Below, one piece after another: positions 45,000 through 56,284 of a DNA stretch of 64,000 nt. The notes below the pieces were generated by a model that was not told the origin of the DNA, did not search any database, and saw only the letters and a program-made list of their open reading frames with translations. The DNA is from Sipunculus nudus (taxonomy: Eukaryota; Annelida; Sipuncula; Golfingiida; Sipunculidae), in the NCBI GenBank assembly GCA_026874595.1, contig CM049321.1, positions 2,852,479 to 2,916,478 of the forward strand, in the 5' to 3' direction. Each line of letters starts with the position of its first letter. Positions within the stretch are counted from its first letter, which is position 1. Made by a program: the position numbers and the translations under genes.

Positions 45000-46140
45000 C
45001 ATCACACTTACAATCAGTACCTACTTTAACTGGGTCAGGGTCAGTGTTTACACAATTTACAGCAGTAACATTTTGTATAACATCTGATGTGCTATTTCTG
45101 TCACAATATGGTTTCAACATGTTAACATGGCACAGTTGTTTCTTCTTACGTGTATCTGGTGTCAACAGTATGTAATTTAAAACACTGACTTTCTTGTCAA
45201 CAATGTTAGGACCAAAATACCTAGCTTGCAGAGGTCTTCCAGGGATGGGAAGTAAGGCAAGGACCTTTTCACCAGGCTCAAACGTCCTACTTAACAGTGT
45301 GCTTGTCATACTTTGTTTTCATTTTACTTTGTGCAGACTTTAGATTTGACTTTGCAATCTCACAAGCATTGTGTAGTTTAGTGCGAAAGTATGAGACATA
45401 CTGCAGCAAACTAAGAGAATCAGAATTTTCACACAAGAGTTTTTCTTTAAGCAGTTTCAATGGAAGTTCCGTTCGAGGTCCATGTCCGAAAATTAGTTCA
45501 AAGGGACTGAAACCAAAGGACTCTTGAAAGGATTCTCTGACTGCAAACAGCAATTGATGGATTCCTTCATCCCAGTCAGTTTGTGTGGCATAGCAATAAG
45601 TTATGATCATGTTTTTAATGTCTTATGAAAACGCTCGAGGGCGCCCTGACTTTCAGGATGGTATGGCGAAGAGCTGTACTGTTTTATACCTAGCTCATAA
45701 CTTGTTGGAATAAGCCAGACATAAATTTAGACCCTTGGCCAGACTGGACAGATTTTCGTAATCCAAAAGTTGGAAAAAAAACTTGGTCCGAGCTTTGACA
45801 CCACTTTTGGTATTAATTTTGCGCAATGGTATCGCCTTAGGGAACCTGGAAGATGTGCACATGATTGTCAGCAAGTATTTATGTCCAGATTTTGTTTTGG
45901 GCAGTGATCCAACACAATCAACAATAATCCTACTGAATGGTTTCTCGAAAGCAGGAATAGGCCTAGTTGGGGCCTTAGGGAGATTCTGATTGGGCTTACC
46001 TACCATCTGGCATGTATGGCATGATTTACAATATTGAACAACATCTTTCCTGAGGTTAGGCCAATAGAAGTGTGTACTAACTTTCTGATAAGTTTTATTT
46101 ATACCTAAATGGCCAGACAAAGGAGCCTCATGTGCCATAC
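45000..46140 (-). pseudogene. Retrotransposon integrase, defective
   Basis: The zinc-binding part at 46010-46135 has the H-x6-H and C-x2-C pattern (MAHEAPLSGHLG ... CKSCHTC). The core starts with IIVDCVGSLPK (first catalytic Asp near 45918) and LLTIMCTSSRFPKAIPLR. A frameshifted stretch at 45620-45780 hides the second Asp and holds HPESQGALERFHKT with the catalytic Glu. The C-terminal part is at 45287-45610 (ESFGFSPFELIFGH), then at 45100-45309 the GPY/F-like module (EPGEKVLALLPIPG, LQARYFGP, CHVNMLKPY). In element order it lies between protease and reverse transcriptase, which is the diagnostic feature. Confidence 0.88.
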
Positions 46141-46168
46141 TTAGAACTTCACTGCGAAAGCTTAATTA

Positions 46169-46660
46169 CTATTTGATGTTTGATGGCCCACTCATCATCA
46201 GCGCATACATTAGGTTGTCGCCATTTACGCATAAGCACTCCATTTTTGACATAGAAACAAACTGGGTTTTATGACAGCTCATCTTTAGAAACTGCCCTGG
46301 GAAACAGACATGAAATATCAGGGTTCTTATGCTGTTCCGCGATAAATTCTGACCTTGATAATGCAGCATCCTGTACGGGCGAGTCATTAGACGAGTCACC
46401 AGTGACTCCCAGAGTGTTATTATCTGGACCATTATCCTCATGTGTGTTTTTCTTGGTCATAGATCTAGTTACAGCACATGGAGGATACAAACCAGGAATT
46501 TCCTGACTTTCCAGATCAGTGTCCTGATCAAGTGACGGCTTTTCTGTCACTATTGATACAGGTTGCACTTTACCATCCGCAACATCATTGCCTAGTAGCA
46601 ACTGAATTCCCTTAAAGGGGAAAGTAGATCTTGATGTATGAATGGCTCAAAAAACTCCAT
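46169..46660 (-). pseudogene. Protease C-terminal remnant and linker to integrase
   Basis: The reading gives TFPFKGIQLLLGNDVADGKV near 46560-46630, the conserved C-terminal strand of Gypsy-type aspartic proteases, then AVTRSMTKK and a linker ending EFIAEQHKNPDISCLF. No Asp-Thr/Ser-Gly active-site motif was found upstream. The catalytic half appears deleted or replaced by the acidic linker. Confidence 0.65.
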
Positions 46661-47110
46661 TTCAGAGTCGGGAGAGGAATCTACTAGCTCAACCTCATCA
46701 AACAAAGAACTGACATTTACAGTGTCAGTCATAAACTCTGTTTCAGAGTCATCTAAGGAATCTACATCCTTTTTATCATGAAACTCCTCATGGGAGTCAA
46801 CAGAGGAATTTTCCTCAGCAGAAACAAACTTTTGTTTGTCATAAGACGACCTGGCCTCATTTGAAATACTCTCGCAAGAGTCATAAAAGGACTTAGCCTT
46901 ATTTAGAGAACACTCCTCGCAGGAGTCTTGAAAGGACCTAGCCTTATTTAGTTCCTCGCAGGAATCAACTGAGGTTTTTACCCCTTAATCTACGGATTCT
47001 TCTTTGGATTCAGACGGCACTTGGGCCTCCATAGCACCAAACTCTTTATTCAAGTCAACATAAGAGTTGTACCACTTATTTACATGAAAAGAGCCTGGCT
47101 CTTGTACTAT
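46660..47110 (-). repeat. Acidic Glu/Ser/Asp-rich linker with internal repeats
   Basis: On the minus strand, units of roughly 50-60 bp code for DSCEE/DSHEE/DDSETEF-type peptides (for example near 46925, 46870, 46795 and 46745). One stop is present near 46985. They lie where the protease N-terminal half is expected. Confidence 0.6.
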
Positions 47111-47173
47111 GCTATGCATAAATTTTGACACAAAACCAGAAGGTTTGCTATTTGGTCTATTCGCAAGTTTCGA

Positions 47174-47215
47174 GCAGTCAGATATTAGATGACCTTCCTT
47201 CTTGCAGTAATTACA
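47174..47215 (-). other. CCHC zinc knuckle of gag
   Basis: The minus-strand reading ICNYCKKEGHLISDC has the C-x2-C-x4-H-x4-C spacing of nucleocapsid knuckles. It lies downstream of the gag capsid region in element sense. Confidence 0.88.
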
Positions 47216-47369
47216 GATTTTCTTTGAAAATGACTGGTCTTTGTTGGACTTACACAGTGGACGTGGACTTAGATGTAGCTATGGGCTTTGTTGAACCATC
47301 AGGACTACTAGCACTGGGTGACTGCGCTTTAAACTACCTTTGACCATACTGATTTACATTTTTGTTTGT

Positions 47370-48350
47370 GAAAGACTGGTTTGACTTGCTAGTAAAGGAC
47401 ATTTTGTGTGTCAATGAATAATCATCAGCTAATTGAGCAGCAATGTCAAGTGTTTCAGGACTTTTCTCATAAAAAAAAGTTTTAACATCTGCGTTAATGC
47501 AGCGCTTAAATTACTCAAGCAAAATCAATTGGCGCAAATTGTCATAATCTTTCATTACATTTTTAGAAACTACACCAGCGATCAAACAACTGCTCTTTTG
47601 TCCTAGCAAATTCGACGTAGGTCTGTCTTTGCGCTTTTTCCCATTTTTTTTTTATTCTGGCGGTAAGCCTCCGGAACTAACTCACAACCTTTTAGGATTA
47701 CCCGTTTTACTAGGTCACAGTCAGCAGCAGCTTCTACTGAAAACATTGTATAATTTTCTCTGGCCATGCCAGTTAATATACTTTGTAACAGCATAGTCCA
47801 ATTTTCCTTAGGCCATTTTAAATTTTTCAGCTACCTTCTCAAAGTGTAAGAAATATTTTTCAACCTCTTTTTCTTGAAAAGGTGGGACAAGTCTAATGTG
47901 TTAAGTAACATCAAACCTGTGAGTTTGGGCAGCACTTAGACTAAGTTCTACTTTAAGTCTTTTTTAACTCTAGTCGTTTTAACTTTATTTCTTTTACTTT
48001 TTTTACTTTTTTACTTTCTCTTTCTTCTCTCTGTTTTTCTAATTCCCTCTCTTCTCTTTGTTTTTCTAATTCTAACTGTTTTAATGCTTGCTCATGTCGC
48101 ATTTCTAAGTTTTTAATTCTAATTGCATGGCAGGACTGTCATTTTTTGATGTTTCAACTTCAGTCTCTTCAATTAAACCTTTGCTAACTAGATCTTGCAT
48201 GATTTTAGCAATGATATCAGGCTGTCTCAAAGCTTTTTTCTCACTTAGCCCTAAGTGTTGTCCCAAACACAACAACTGTTCTTTTGACAACTGTTCAAGT
48301 TGATCAGGGTCGGGATCGTTAACAAATGTCTCAGGTTTGAAATCTGCCAT
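47370..48350 (-). pseudogene. Retrotransposon gag (matrix/capsid), frameshifted
   Basis: It starts with MADFKPETFVNDPDPDQLEQ at 48350, about 140 bp after the primer site, with a SAP-like LSKEQLLCLGQHLGL segment. A charged EKQREE/ELEKQ coiled-coil stretch follows (48000-48110). The capsid part at 47600-47920 reads HIRLVPPFQEKEVEKYF, then LLQSILTGMARENYTMF and LVKRVILKGCELVPEAYRQ, then SPETLDIAAQLADDY near 47430. Several stops and frameshifts break it. The layout is that of Gypsy gag in animals. Confidence 0.85.
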
Positions 48351-48489
48351 GTTAAGATGTCAAAACAATAAAAAAACACTGAGATAAATTCTGTAAACAA
48401 TGTACTGTAAACAATATGTAATCTTGTAAACAAAGTATGATAAAACAATGTGTCCAGGTCATGGCCTAATAAATTTGAAAACTATAAGC

Positions 48490-48507
48490 ATCCCGGACGA
48501 GCCCCCA
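48490..48507 (-). other. Primer binding site, tRNA-Pro type
   Basis: The minus strand reads TGGGGGCTCGTCCGGGAT, an exact match to the well-known PBS complementary to the 3' end of tRNA-Pro. It lies 5 bp inside the 5' LTR, as expected. Confidence 0.92.
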
Positions 48508-48512
48508 ATTTA

Positions 48513-49325
48513 TGTTAGGAAACCTAATATAAACAGATCACGTATGCGTGATGAGCACAAATTCTGTACCGGAGATAAAAAAAAAATCAGATTCTGTAAC
48601 ACTAGGCAGCGGGAAATGTCTAGGGGAATGAATAAAGAAGTCAGTGGTTTTGTGTTAACAAATAACTATTATTTATTCTTAAAACAACCCTAACATTACA
48701 ATACACTAAATCAATACAATTATACAGTAAAACAGCGGAATAGCAACAAGTCAATACAATCACATAGAAAATAATGTATGTGCACAGTACCTGGATACTA
48801 ACACCATCACAACGATAAGTCCTTTAAATGTAAACTCTCGGAGAATGACAGTCTAGTGGAAAATTCTTGCAACATCCCAGAAAGTAAACTGAAGTCCAAA
48901 TGCATAAAATCCAAGAGAAAGTCTTTGAAACTCTTTAATTATAGCATTCGTCGGATAAAGTCCTAGAATCTGACACACGCTTTTGCGTCCGCTGGAATCT
49001 TCCCTGCTCTCTGCCCTCTGGTTCTAAAAAACAGCCCCTTTATATACCTTCACATCCTAAAACGGGAATTTTCCACTTCTCCAACAGTCTATAAGGACAC
49101 TACTCAACAGTAAACACGTGTTTCAGGAATTCTCCAGAAAAACAGCGCTCTGTCCACACACTAGGCTCATCACGTGACTCACGACCAGGTGAGAAAACCC
49201 AAGGCTGGCATGACAACGAGAGTTCAACCAGTTCGGGTTAAACATAGAATGTAACAAACGGCCCGGCGAGGGTGTCACCACACGAGTTACGCCCGTGTCA
49301 CACAATAAAAGGAGCACCTGTAACA
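48513..49325 (-). repeat. 5' LTR (element sense minus) with TATA box
   Basis: It starts TGTTAGGAAACC and ends CACCTGTAACA. In element sense, GGTATATAAAGGGGCTG at 49033-49049 is a TATA box, and AATAAA at 48672-48677 is the polyadenylation signal. Confidence 0.92.
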
Positions 49326-49604
49326 ATTAATTGTGATTGTGTGTTGTAGATTTTTCTATTAATCTTTAATATTGTGCGGGATAGATAAATAAGCCAGGTG
49401 TTCTGTCGGTACTTCCTCAGACATTAAGGGCATTAAAGATAAGAGTCTTTATTTGTCAAGGTTATAGTTTTTACCGTACGTCATGCAATAAACCTCCTGT
49501 CATGAGAGAGTTATTTAACACACACCAAGACCACACCACACCTACAGTAGACCGAGAGAGACATACTTTATCATTTATATATTTTTTATATATTATTACA
49601 TGTT
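49326..49604. other. Unique flank, no gene
   Basis: AT-rich DNA; nothing recognised apart from the ATTA target duplication at 49326. Confidence 0.4.
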
Positions 49605-49750
49605 ACGCGGAAACATGTTTAAAGGTATAACACATTACACGGACAATGCATACATGCACTTGTATAGCTATATTACAGCGTACACGGGTACTACAATACT
49701 TGCAACAGGTACAGCGGTTTTACACGTTACACGGGTACTATATTTACTTG

Positions 49751-49819
<69 letters not shown>

Positions 49820-51065
49820 ATTACAGCGTGCTCGGGTAGTAAACAAGAACCTGTACAGCAGAATTACTCGCTACACAGGTACCACATATACCTGTATATA
49901 GCAGTATACTGCACGTTACAAGGGTACCACATATTCTGATACAGGGATATTACACGTAATACGGGTACCACATGTACTAGTACATTGGTATTACACGTTA
50001 CACGTTACATGGGTACTATATGTATAATTATACAGAGGTATTGCACTTAACACGCGTACTTTAATTTATCTATATATATATATACTTGTATAGCGGTATA
50101 ACACGTTATACGGATACTACATATACTTGTAGAGCGGTATTACAGCGTGCGAGGGTACTACATATACTTGTACAGCGATATTACACGTTACACAGGCAAT
50201 GCATGTACATGTACAGCGGTATTTTGACGGAGCGTCATATCGACCCTCTGGCATTACTACCAGATTACTGGCGCCAAAGTGTCATTACATCTTAGTCTGA
50301 GGAACGCATTATAAGGCTTTATGAAGATGCAAATATTTTCTTCATTTCTGACAACGCTTCATGGCCTACAGGTACACTGTCAATCAACATAAACCAGACG
50401 AATCGTTAGCATATTTTGTGTACTTTCTAATAATACCAAATATGAGCTAAAAAATTCCGTTTTAACCCAGCACATTGGTAAACCCCTAGGCATGTTTGTT
50501 GAATTTATAACCACATGTAGACAAGCATGGCTCGCACGGGTTACAAGACTCAGGCAGCTTGCAGGCGATACGGGAAATGACCCGTGTCCATGGAGACTGA
50601 GTTTCAGTTTGGGTTGTGGGCTCACATTTATACTGTTGTGTTAATTTATCATTCTTGGCATAATATTGAGATTGTGGGCCGTTTACAACAATATGAATGC
50701 CTCCTGATGCAAGACCATTGCGATACATTCCTCGAAATCTTACCAGCTTACCAGCTTACCAGCCCAATTATCAGATTGCCTACTGAGTCGGGTTGTCACG
50801 GCTTTATTACACGTTATATGTGTACTGCATGCACTTGTCCAGCGGTGTTACACGTTACATGCGTACTATTATACTTGTACAGCGGTATTACACGTTTAAC
50901 GGGTACTATATGTAAACTTACGGTATATTACGTTACACGGGTACTACATATATACTTGTACAGCGGTATTACACGTTAAACGGGGAATGCATGTACCTGT
51001 ACAGCGGTATTACACGCGTACGTTAAATGTGTACTATAAATATTTGTAATGCGGTAACACGTCAT
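49605..51065. repeat. Degenerate ~43-bp tandem repeat, interrupted at 50225-50800
   Basis: Units read approximately ACTTGTACAGCGGTATTAC then ACGTTACACGGGTACTACATAT. They run from 49605 to 50224 and again from 50801 to 51065. A (TA)n run is inserted at 49756-49816. The 575-bp interruption breaks a unit after GCGGTATT, and the repeat resumes with TATTACACG, so TATT may be a duplication. Units are much more diverged than in the 53-bp array. Confidence 0.8.
50225..50800. other. Non-repetitive insertion within the degenerate array
   Basis: It starts TTGACGGAGCGTCA, which is itself a short inverted repeat, and ends GTCGGGTTGTCACGGCTT. Minus-strand frames at 50380-50728 have no domain. It may be a non-autonomous insertion or an older piece of unique DNA. 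Confidence 0.35.
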
Positions 51066-51240
51066 ATTCGTAACCTTCCATTTACATCGCTATATATGTA
51101 TCGACTTTAGGGCTCAAGGCATGCCGGGATATGTGTCATTTCAGAGGACCCTGACCTCCGAGGTGGTCTTTATCGACGCCTGCTCACCAGTGTTTAAGGT
51201 TATAATATACCACATAATTGAGGTCTTTTCTTTCTTTCAG

Positions 51241-51364
51241 AAACGGAGAACCGGTCAATAACATCGGCCCGGTGAGGTCCTTCCATAGTCCAGCTCTCAA
51301 TGTTTCTTGGACACACTCCCCCTCGGGGCACCGGCAGGCTTCGTTCCAGGTGTGGACATGGTAG
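51241..51364 (+). CDS. Candidate 3'-terminal exon of an unknown gene
   Basis: A very strong acceptor (GGTCTTTTCTTTCTTTCAG, branch-like TATAATA upstream) precedes an open frame entered at 51242. It codes NGEPVNNIGPVRSF, then ALNVSWTHSPSGHRQ and QVWTW, and stops at 51362-51364. AATAAA follows at 51463-51468. Alternatively a donor CAG|GTGTGG at 51350 makes it a 109-bp internal exon. The GC content is higher than in its surroundings. No family was recognised. The upstream exon was not found; it would be left of the repeat array or outside the window. Confidence 0.35.
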
Positions 51365-51489
51365 CTTTTGTCCTGTCTAAAGTCCGAATTGATCGAGGGA
51401 GCCCTCCAATCTCATATTGTACCTTTCTCCCCATGTGCATGTGCTTTGCTTTATGCATGTATAATAAAGCGATTATATGCTACGAAATA

Positions 51490-51616
51490 ATGATTATATT
51501 ATTATTGTTATTAATTATTATTATTATTATTATTATTATTAATTTTACTATTATTATTATCATTAATAATTAATTAATAACGTTTATTATTAATTATTAA
51601 TTATTAATTATTATAA
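51490..51616. repeat. (ATT)n / AATTATTAATT simple repeat
   Basis: Trinucleotide ATT runs grade into ATTATTAATT repeats. Confidence 0.9.
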
Positions 51617-51879
51617 AATGTTTCATATGGATGTATATATGGTATGAACCTCGTAAGAAGATAAACATAAATCTATGAAAAATTTCATTTGTAGCGTTAC
51701 GTTGCATGCATTTTGGGTAGTGTATATTTTTAGTGAAGCTTAAATCTGGGTCAAACAAGACAAAGAGGCCCCTTTTGCAATATAATAATTTCCTGAAAGG
51801 GAAAGTATTCATTTGGACATCTGAATAAAAAAAACAGGCGTGTAGCAAAAAAATAGCGAAACACTAAAACAATCACGTG

Positions 51880-52330
51880 ACACGGGTACGCGAGAGAGGT
51901 GGGGTCACAGAGACCCAGACTCCAACCGGAAATAGCTTGAATTAGAGACTTCATTGGGGCGAGCCAGTGCATCGATGAAAGCGGTCTCACACTTTTCTGG
52001 TTCCCAGCGTGAGGTGGAGTAGTTTCGGGCCGGGGACTGTGATACAAAAGGGTTGAAACCCCGGGGTGTTTAGGGCCGCTTAGCGGTGGTTGATTGGGCA
52101 AACAGAAAGGGCTCTACAGCGGACATGGCCTGAGTCTCGGTCAGTCCTGTAACAAAGCAGGCCAGTGCTTGTTTACACCATTCAATAGCTTAACATTTCC
52201 ACTATGGCGACTAATAAACACGTCCCACAATCAATCAGACACGGATCCGTCATTACATGTTACAGAACATTTGATACAAAATAAGCCAGCCGATTAAACG
52301 ATCATCAGCTAATTATCAGGGTTTCTCAAT
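51880..52330. promoter_or_regulatory. Unique island, possible cis-regulatory element
   Basis: This is non-repetitive, GC-richer DNA with a Fox-like TGTTTAC at 52172, the homeodomain-type word CAATCAATCA at 52229 and GCTAATTATC at 52310. The minus-strand frame 51751-52101 has no domain. Function is inferred from motifs. Confidence 0.27.
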
Positions 52331-53137
52331 GCATAAGATTTCTCAATACACATACAGTAACGCAGTTCGATTGGTTCTGCCTTTCAGTGTGCCCTGCACC
52401 CGTCTGCAACTGGACTCTTGATTACATTGGTAAAACCACCCGGTGACTGATCGTAAAACGAAAATAAGATATGAAGCGTATCCTTATAATCCTCATAAAT
52501 CTATATCCATGTGTCTCTGCACTCTGATAATGTTGAGAGTTGAAGGAACGATGACATAGGCCTCTCCGCTACATGCATTTAGAAAATGCCGTAGTGAGCT
52601 GAGAATTACCCGGAATACTCATGCGACGTACTTCAACCTTTGAGATAAATACAGGCCACATTAGAACCCTCTGTGGAAAGTTCGTTCAAACAGATCCAAT
52701 TTTACAGATCGCTTGTAAAGCAATGCAGTGTGAACACCAAATCATTTACTTATTCCTCTGTAACTGGGATTGTATCAGTATACCGATATATCGATACATA
52801 TCGATTCGCCACATCAATACGGTTACCGATATGCTATGCATGATGAATCCGTATCCATATACACAACCCTAACCTTAACTGCATAATATAAGTTATTTAT
52901 CAGGCTTAAGCTGCTTTTTATTTCTTATTTTTACCTTTTATGACTTAAATAAGATTACGTGTTGTCATCTGATCGACTACATGAGGATTGTACATACAGT
53001 TCTCGGTGCTTCATGACAATGATAGACGACTAGTAATACCTTATTTGTTTGTTTAGGAACAGTTTAAACACAGAGATTTTATTCAGGGATGATAAACAAA
53101 GACGAAATAAGCATATCGTCAAGACGTATCGGGTATC
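52331..53137. other. Intergenic, no gene
   Basis: AT-rich DNA. TATCGATA-like words cluster at 52780-52850. Nothing else recognised. Confidence 0.4.
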
Positions 53138-55650
53138 GCAGTATCCTGAATATGCTGACAGATATACCAGTACTATATCTGTGACCAAAACGTATTGTAC
53201 CTGAATATGCTGACAGATATACCAGTACTACCTGTAACCAAAACGTATTGTACCTAAATATGCTGACAGATATACCAGTACTACCTGTAACCAAAACGTA
53301 TTGTACCTGAATATGCTGACAGATATACCAGTACTATATCTGTGACCAAAACGTATTGTACCTGAATATGCTGACAGATATACCAGTATTACCTGTAACC
53401 AAAACGTATTGTACCTGAATATGCTGACAGATATACCAGTACTACCTGTAACCAAAACGTATTGTACCTGAATATGCTGACAGATATACCAGTATTACCT
53501 GTAACCAAAACGTATTGTACCTGAATATGCTGACAGATATACCAGTACTATATCTGTGACCAAAACGTATTGTACCTGAATATGCTGACAGATATACCAG
53601 TACTACCTGTAACCAAAACGTATTGTACCTGAATATGCTGACAGATATACCAGTACTACCTGTAACCAAAACGTATTGTACCTGAATATGCTGACAGATA
53701 TACCAGTACTACCTGTAACCAAAACGTATTGTACCTGAATATGCTGACAGATATACCAGTACTATATCTGTGACCAAAACGTATTGTACCTGAATATGCT
53801 GACAGATATACCAGTACTACCTGTAACCAAAACGTATTGTACCTGAATATGCTGACAGATATACCAGTATTACCTGTAACCAAAACGTATTGTACCTGAA
53901 TATGCTGACAGATATACCAGTACTACCTGTAACCAAAACGTATTGTACCTGAATATGCTAACAGATATACCAGTATTACCTGTAACCAAAACGTATTGTA
54001 CCTGAATATGCTGACAGATATACCAGTACTACCTGTAACCAAAACGTATTGTACCTGAATATGCTGACAGATATACCAGTACTACCTGTAACCAAAACGT
54101 ATTGTACCTGAATATGCTGACAGATATACCAGTACTACCTGTAACCAAAACGTATTGTACCTGAATATGCTGACAGATATACCAGTACTACCTGTAACCA
54201 AAACGTATTGTACCTGAATATGCTGACAGATATACCAGTAATATATCTGTGACCAAAACGTATTGTACCTGAATATGCTGACAGATATACCAGTATTACC
54301 TGTAACCAAAATGTATTGTACCTGAATATGCTGACAGATATACCAGTACTACCTGTAACCAAAACGTATTGTACCTGAATATGCTGACAGATATACCAGT
54401 ATTACCTGTAACCAAAACGTATTGTACCTGAATATGCTGACAGATATACCAGTACTATATCTGTGACCAAAACGTATTGTACCTGAATATGCTGACAGAT
54501 ATACCAGTACTACCTGTAACCAAAACGTATTGTACCTGAATATGCTGACAGATATACCAGTATTACCTGTAACCAAAACGTATTGTACCTGAATATGCTG
54601 ACAGATATACCAGTACTATATCTGTGACCAAAACGTATTGTACCTGAATATGCTGACAGATATACCAGTACTACCTGTAACCAAAACGTATTGTACCTAA
54701 ATATGCTGACAGATATACCAGTACTACCTGTAACCAAAACGTATTGTACCTGAATATGCTGACAGATATACCAGTACTATATCTGTGACCAAAACGTATT
54801 GTACCTGAATATGCTGACAGATATACCAGTATTACCTGTAACCAAAACGTATTGTACCTGAATATGCTGACAGATATACCAGTACTACCTGTAACCAAAA
54901 CGTATTGTACCTGAATATGCTGACAGATATACCAGTATTACCTGTAACCAAAACGTATTGTACCTGAATATGCTGACAGATATACCAGTACTATATCTGT
55001 GACCAAAACGTATTGTACCTGAATATGCTGACAGATATACCAGTACTACCTGTAACCAAAACGTATTGTACCTGAATATGCTGACAGATATACCAGTACT
55101 ACCTGTAACCAAAACGTATTGTACCTGAATATGCTGACAGATATACCAGTACTACCTGTAACCAAAACGTATTGTACCTGAATATGCTGACAGATATACC
55201 AGTACTATATCTGTGACCAAAACGTATTGTACCTGAATATGCTGACAGATATACAAGTACTACCTGTAACCAAAACGTATTGTACCTGAATATGCTGACA
55301 GATATACCAGTATTACCTGTAACCAAAACGTATTGTACCTGAATATGCTGACAGATATACCAGTACTACCTGTAAACAAAACGTATTGTACCTGAATATG
55401 CTGACAGATATACCAGTACTACCTGTAAACAAAACGTATTGTACCTGAATATGCTGATAGATATACCAGTACTACCTGTAACCAAAACGTATTGTACCTG
55501 AATATGCTGACAAATATACCAGTATTACCTGTAACCAAAACGTATTGTACCTGAATATGCTGAGAGATATACCAGTTCTACCTGTAACTAAAACGTATTG
55601 TACCTGTATATGCTGACAGATATACCAGTACTACCTGAAACCATAAAATA
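53138..55650. repeat. 53/55-bp minisatellite, 47 units, with higher-order duplication
   Basis: The 53-bp unit reads ACCAGTACTACCTGTAACC, AAAACGTATTGTACCTG, AATATGCTGACAGATAT. A 55-bp variant (B) has TACTATATCTGTGACC in place of TACTACCTGTAACC, and a third type (T) has TATTACC. B units are at 53171, 53332, 53546, 53760, 54239, 54453, 54614, 54775, 54989 and 55203. Units 1-15 and 28-42 have the same order of types and share a private TACCTAAATATG variant (53251 and 54694), so 1443 bp (27 units) separates two copies of a duplicated block. Edge units, especially on the right, are more diverged. Confidence 0.95.
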
Positions 55651-56284
55651 AGTAATAAGAATGTCATATCAGGGTATCTGAATAATTATACGCCATGAAA
55701 GGTATAAGACAGGGTACAAAGATGGGTTAAGGAGGGGCCTATAATAGGCCTAGATCCTCTCTATAAGTAACAGAACAAGAAAGAAAGAGAGAGAATAAGG
55801 CTAGATTAGATTCATATGTACGCCATTTTTTTAGTATCTGAGTTAGTCATGTTGTGAACAAAAATAAGGTATATTTTGGGAAAACATAAATTATCATTAT
55901 TGTTGTCTTCTATTTCCAAAATCTGAATGTTGTTTTTTATTAATTTTCTTGTCTTCTTGTTAGTAAGCCCCAAGAAAACTTCTACTATGTAACCTGTTAA
56001 TGAAAAGGACAACAGCATTCAAAAGAATCATCCTTTCAACAATTCTCTTTCCAAGGTGTGTCACACTATGTAACAGTGAACAGACTGAGACATCACCAAC
56101 TCAGGTCCCTTAATTTTTTTCCGCCAGTGAGGTACATACCATAACCAGAGCATGACCAGAGATTGAATGTTACATTTTCCTGTGTTGTATGGACACCCAG
56201 AGACAAGCCTGTGGAGCTATTTATGCAAACTTAATTTATTTGTAAACCTCCCGAGAGTACATAAGCCAGGCTTGGTTCCCGGGC
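55651..56284. other. Intergenic, no gene
   Basis: Contains a short 'aagaaagaaagagagagaa' stretch at 55778. Nothing recognised. Confidence 0.4.

Larger units (their letters stand above)
42816..49325 (-). mobile_element. Full-length, inactivated Ty3/Gypsy-like LTR retrotransposon of Gmr1 type
   Basis: Two LTRs of 799 and 813 bp (TGTTA...TAACA) flank about 4.9 kb. A 4-bp ATTA duplication lies just outside (42812-42815 and 49326-49329). On the minus strand come a tRNA-Pro-type primer site, gag with a CCHC knuckle, a protease remnant, integrase, reverse transcriptase, RNase H and a polypurine tract. Integrase preceding reverse transcriptase is the Ty1/Copia order, but the protein blocks are Gypsy-like. 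This combination defines the Gmr1 group, first described in fish and known from other animals. Frameshifts, stops and deletions occur in gag, protease, integrase and reverse transcriptase, so this copy cannot move by itself. The near-identical LTRs suggest moderate age. Confidence 0.9.

Noticed and set aside
44453-45175. Plus-strand frames of 60-136 codons
   Set aside because: They are antisense shadows of the retrotransposon reverse transcriptase and integrase.
53079-55326. Series of ~75-codon minus-strand frames with repeated STGISVSIFRYNTFW-like peptides
   Set aside because: They are translations of the 53/55-bp minisatellite. Frame openness depends on the unit mix, there is no splice or start context, and the units evolve as DNA repeats.
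53138-55650. CRISPR-like array
   Set aside because: The units are head-to-tail with no distinct spacers; the DNA is eukaryotic and the variation is within units.
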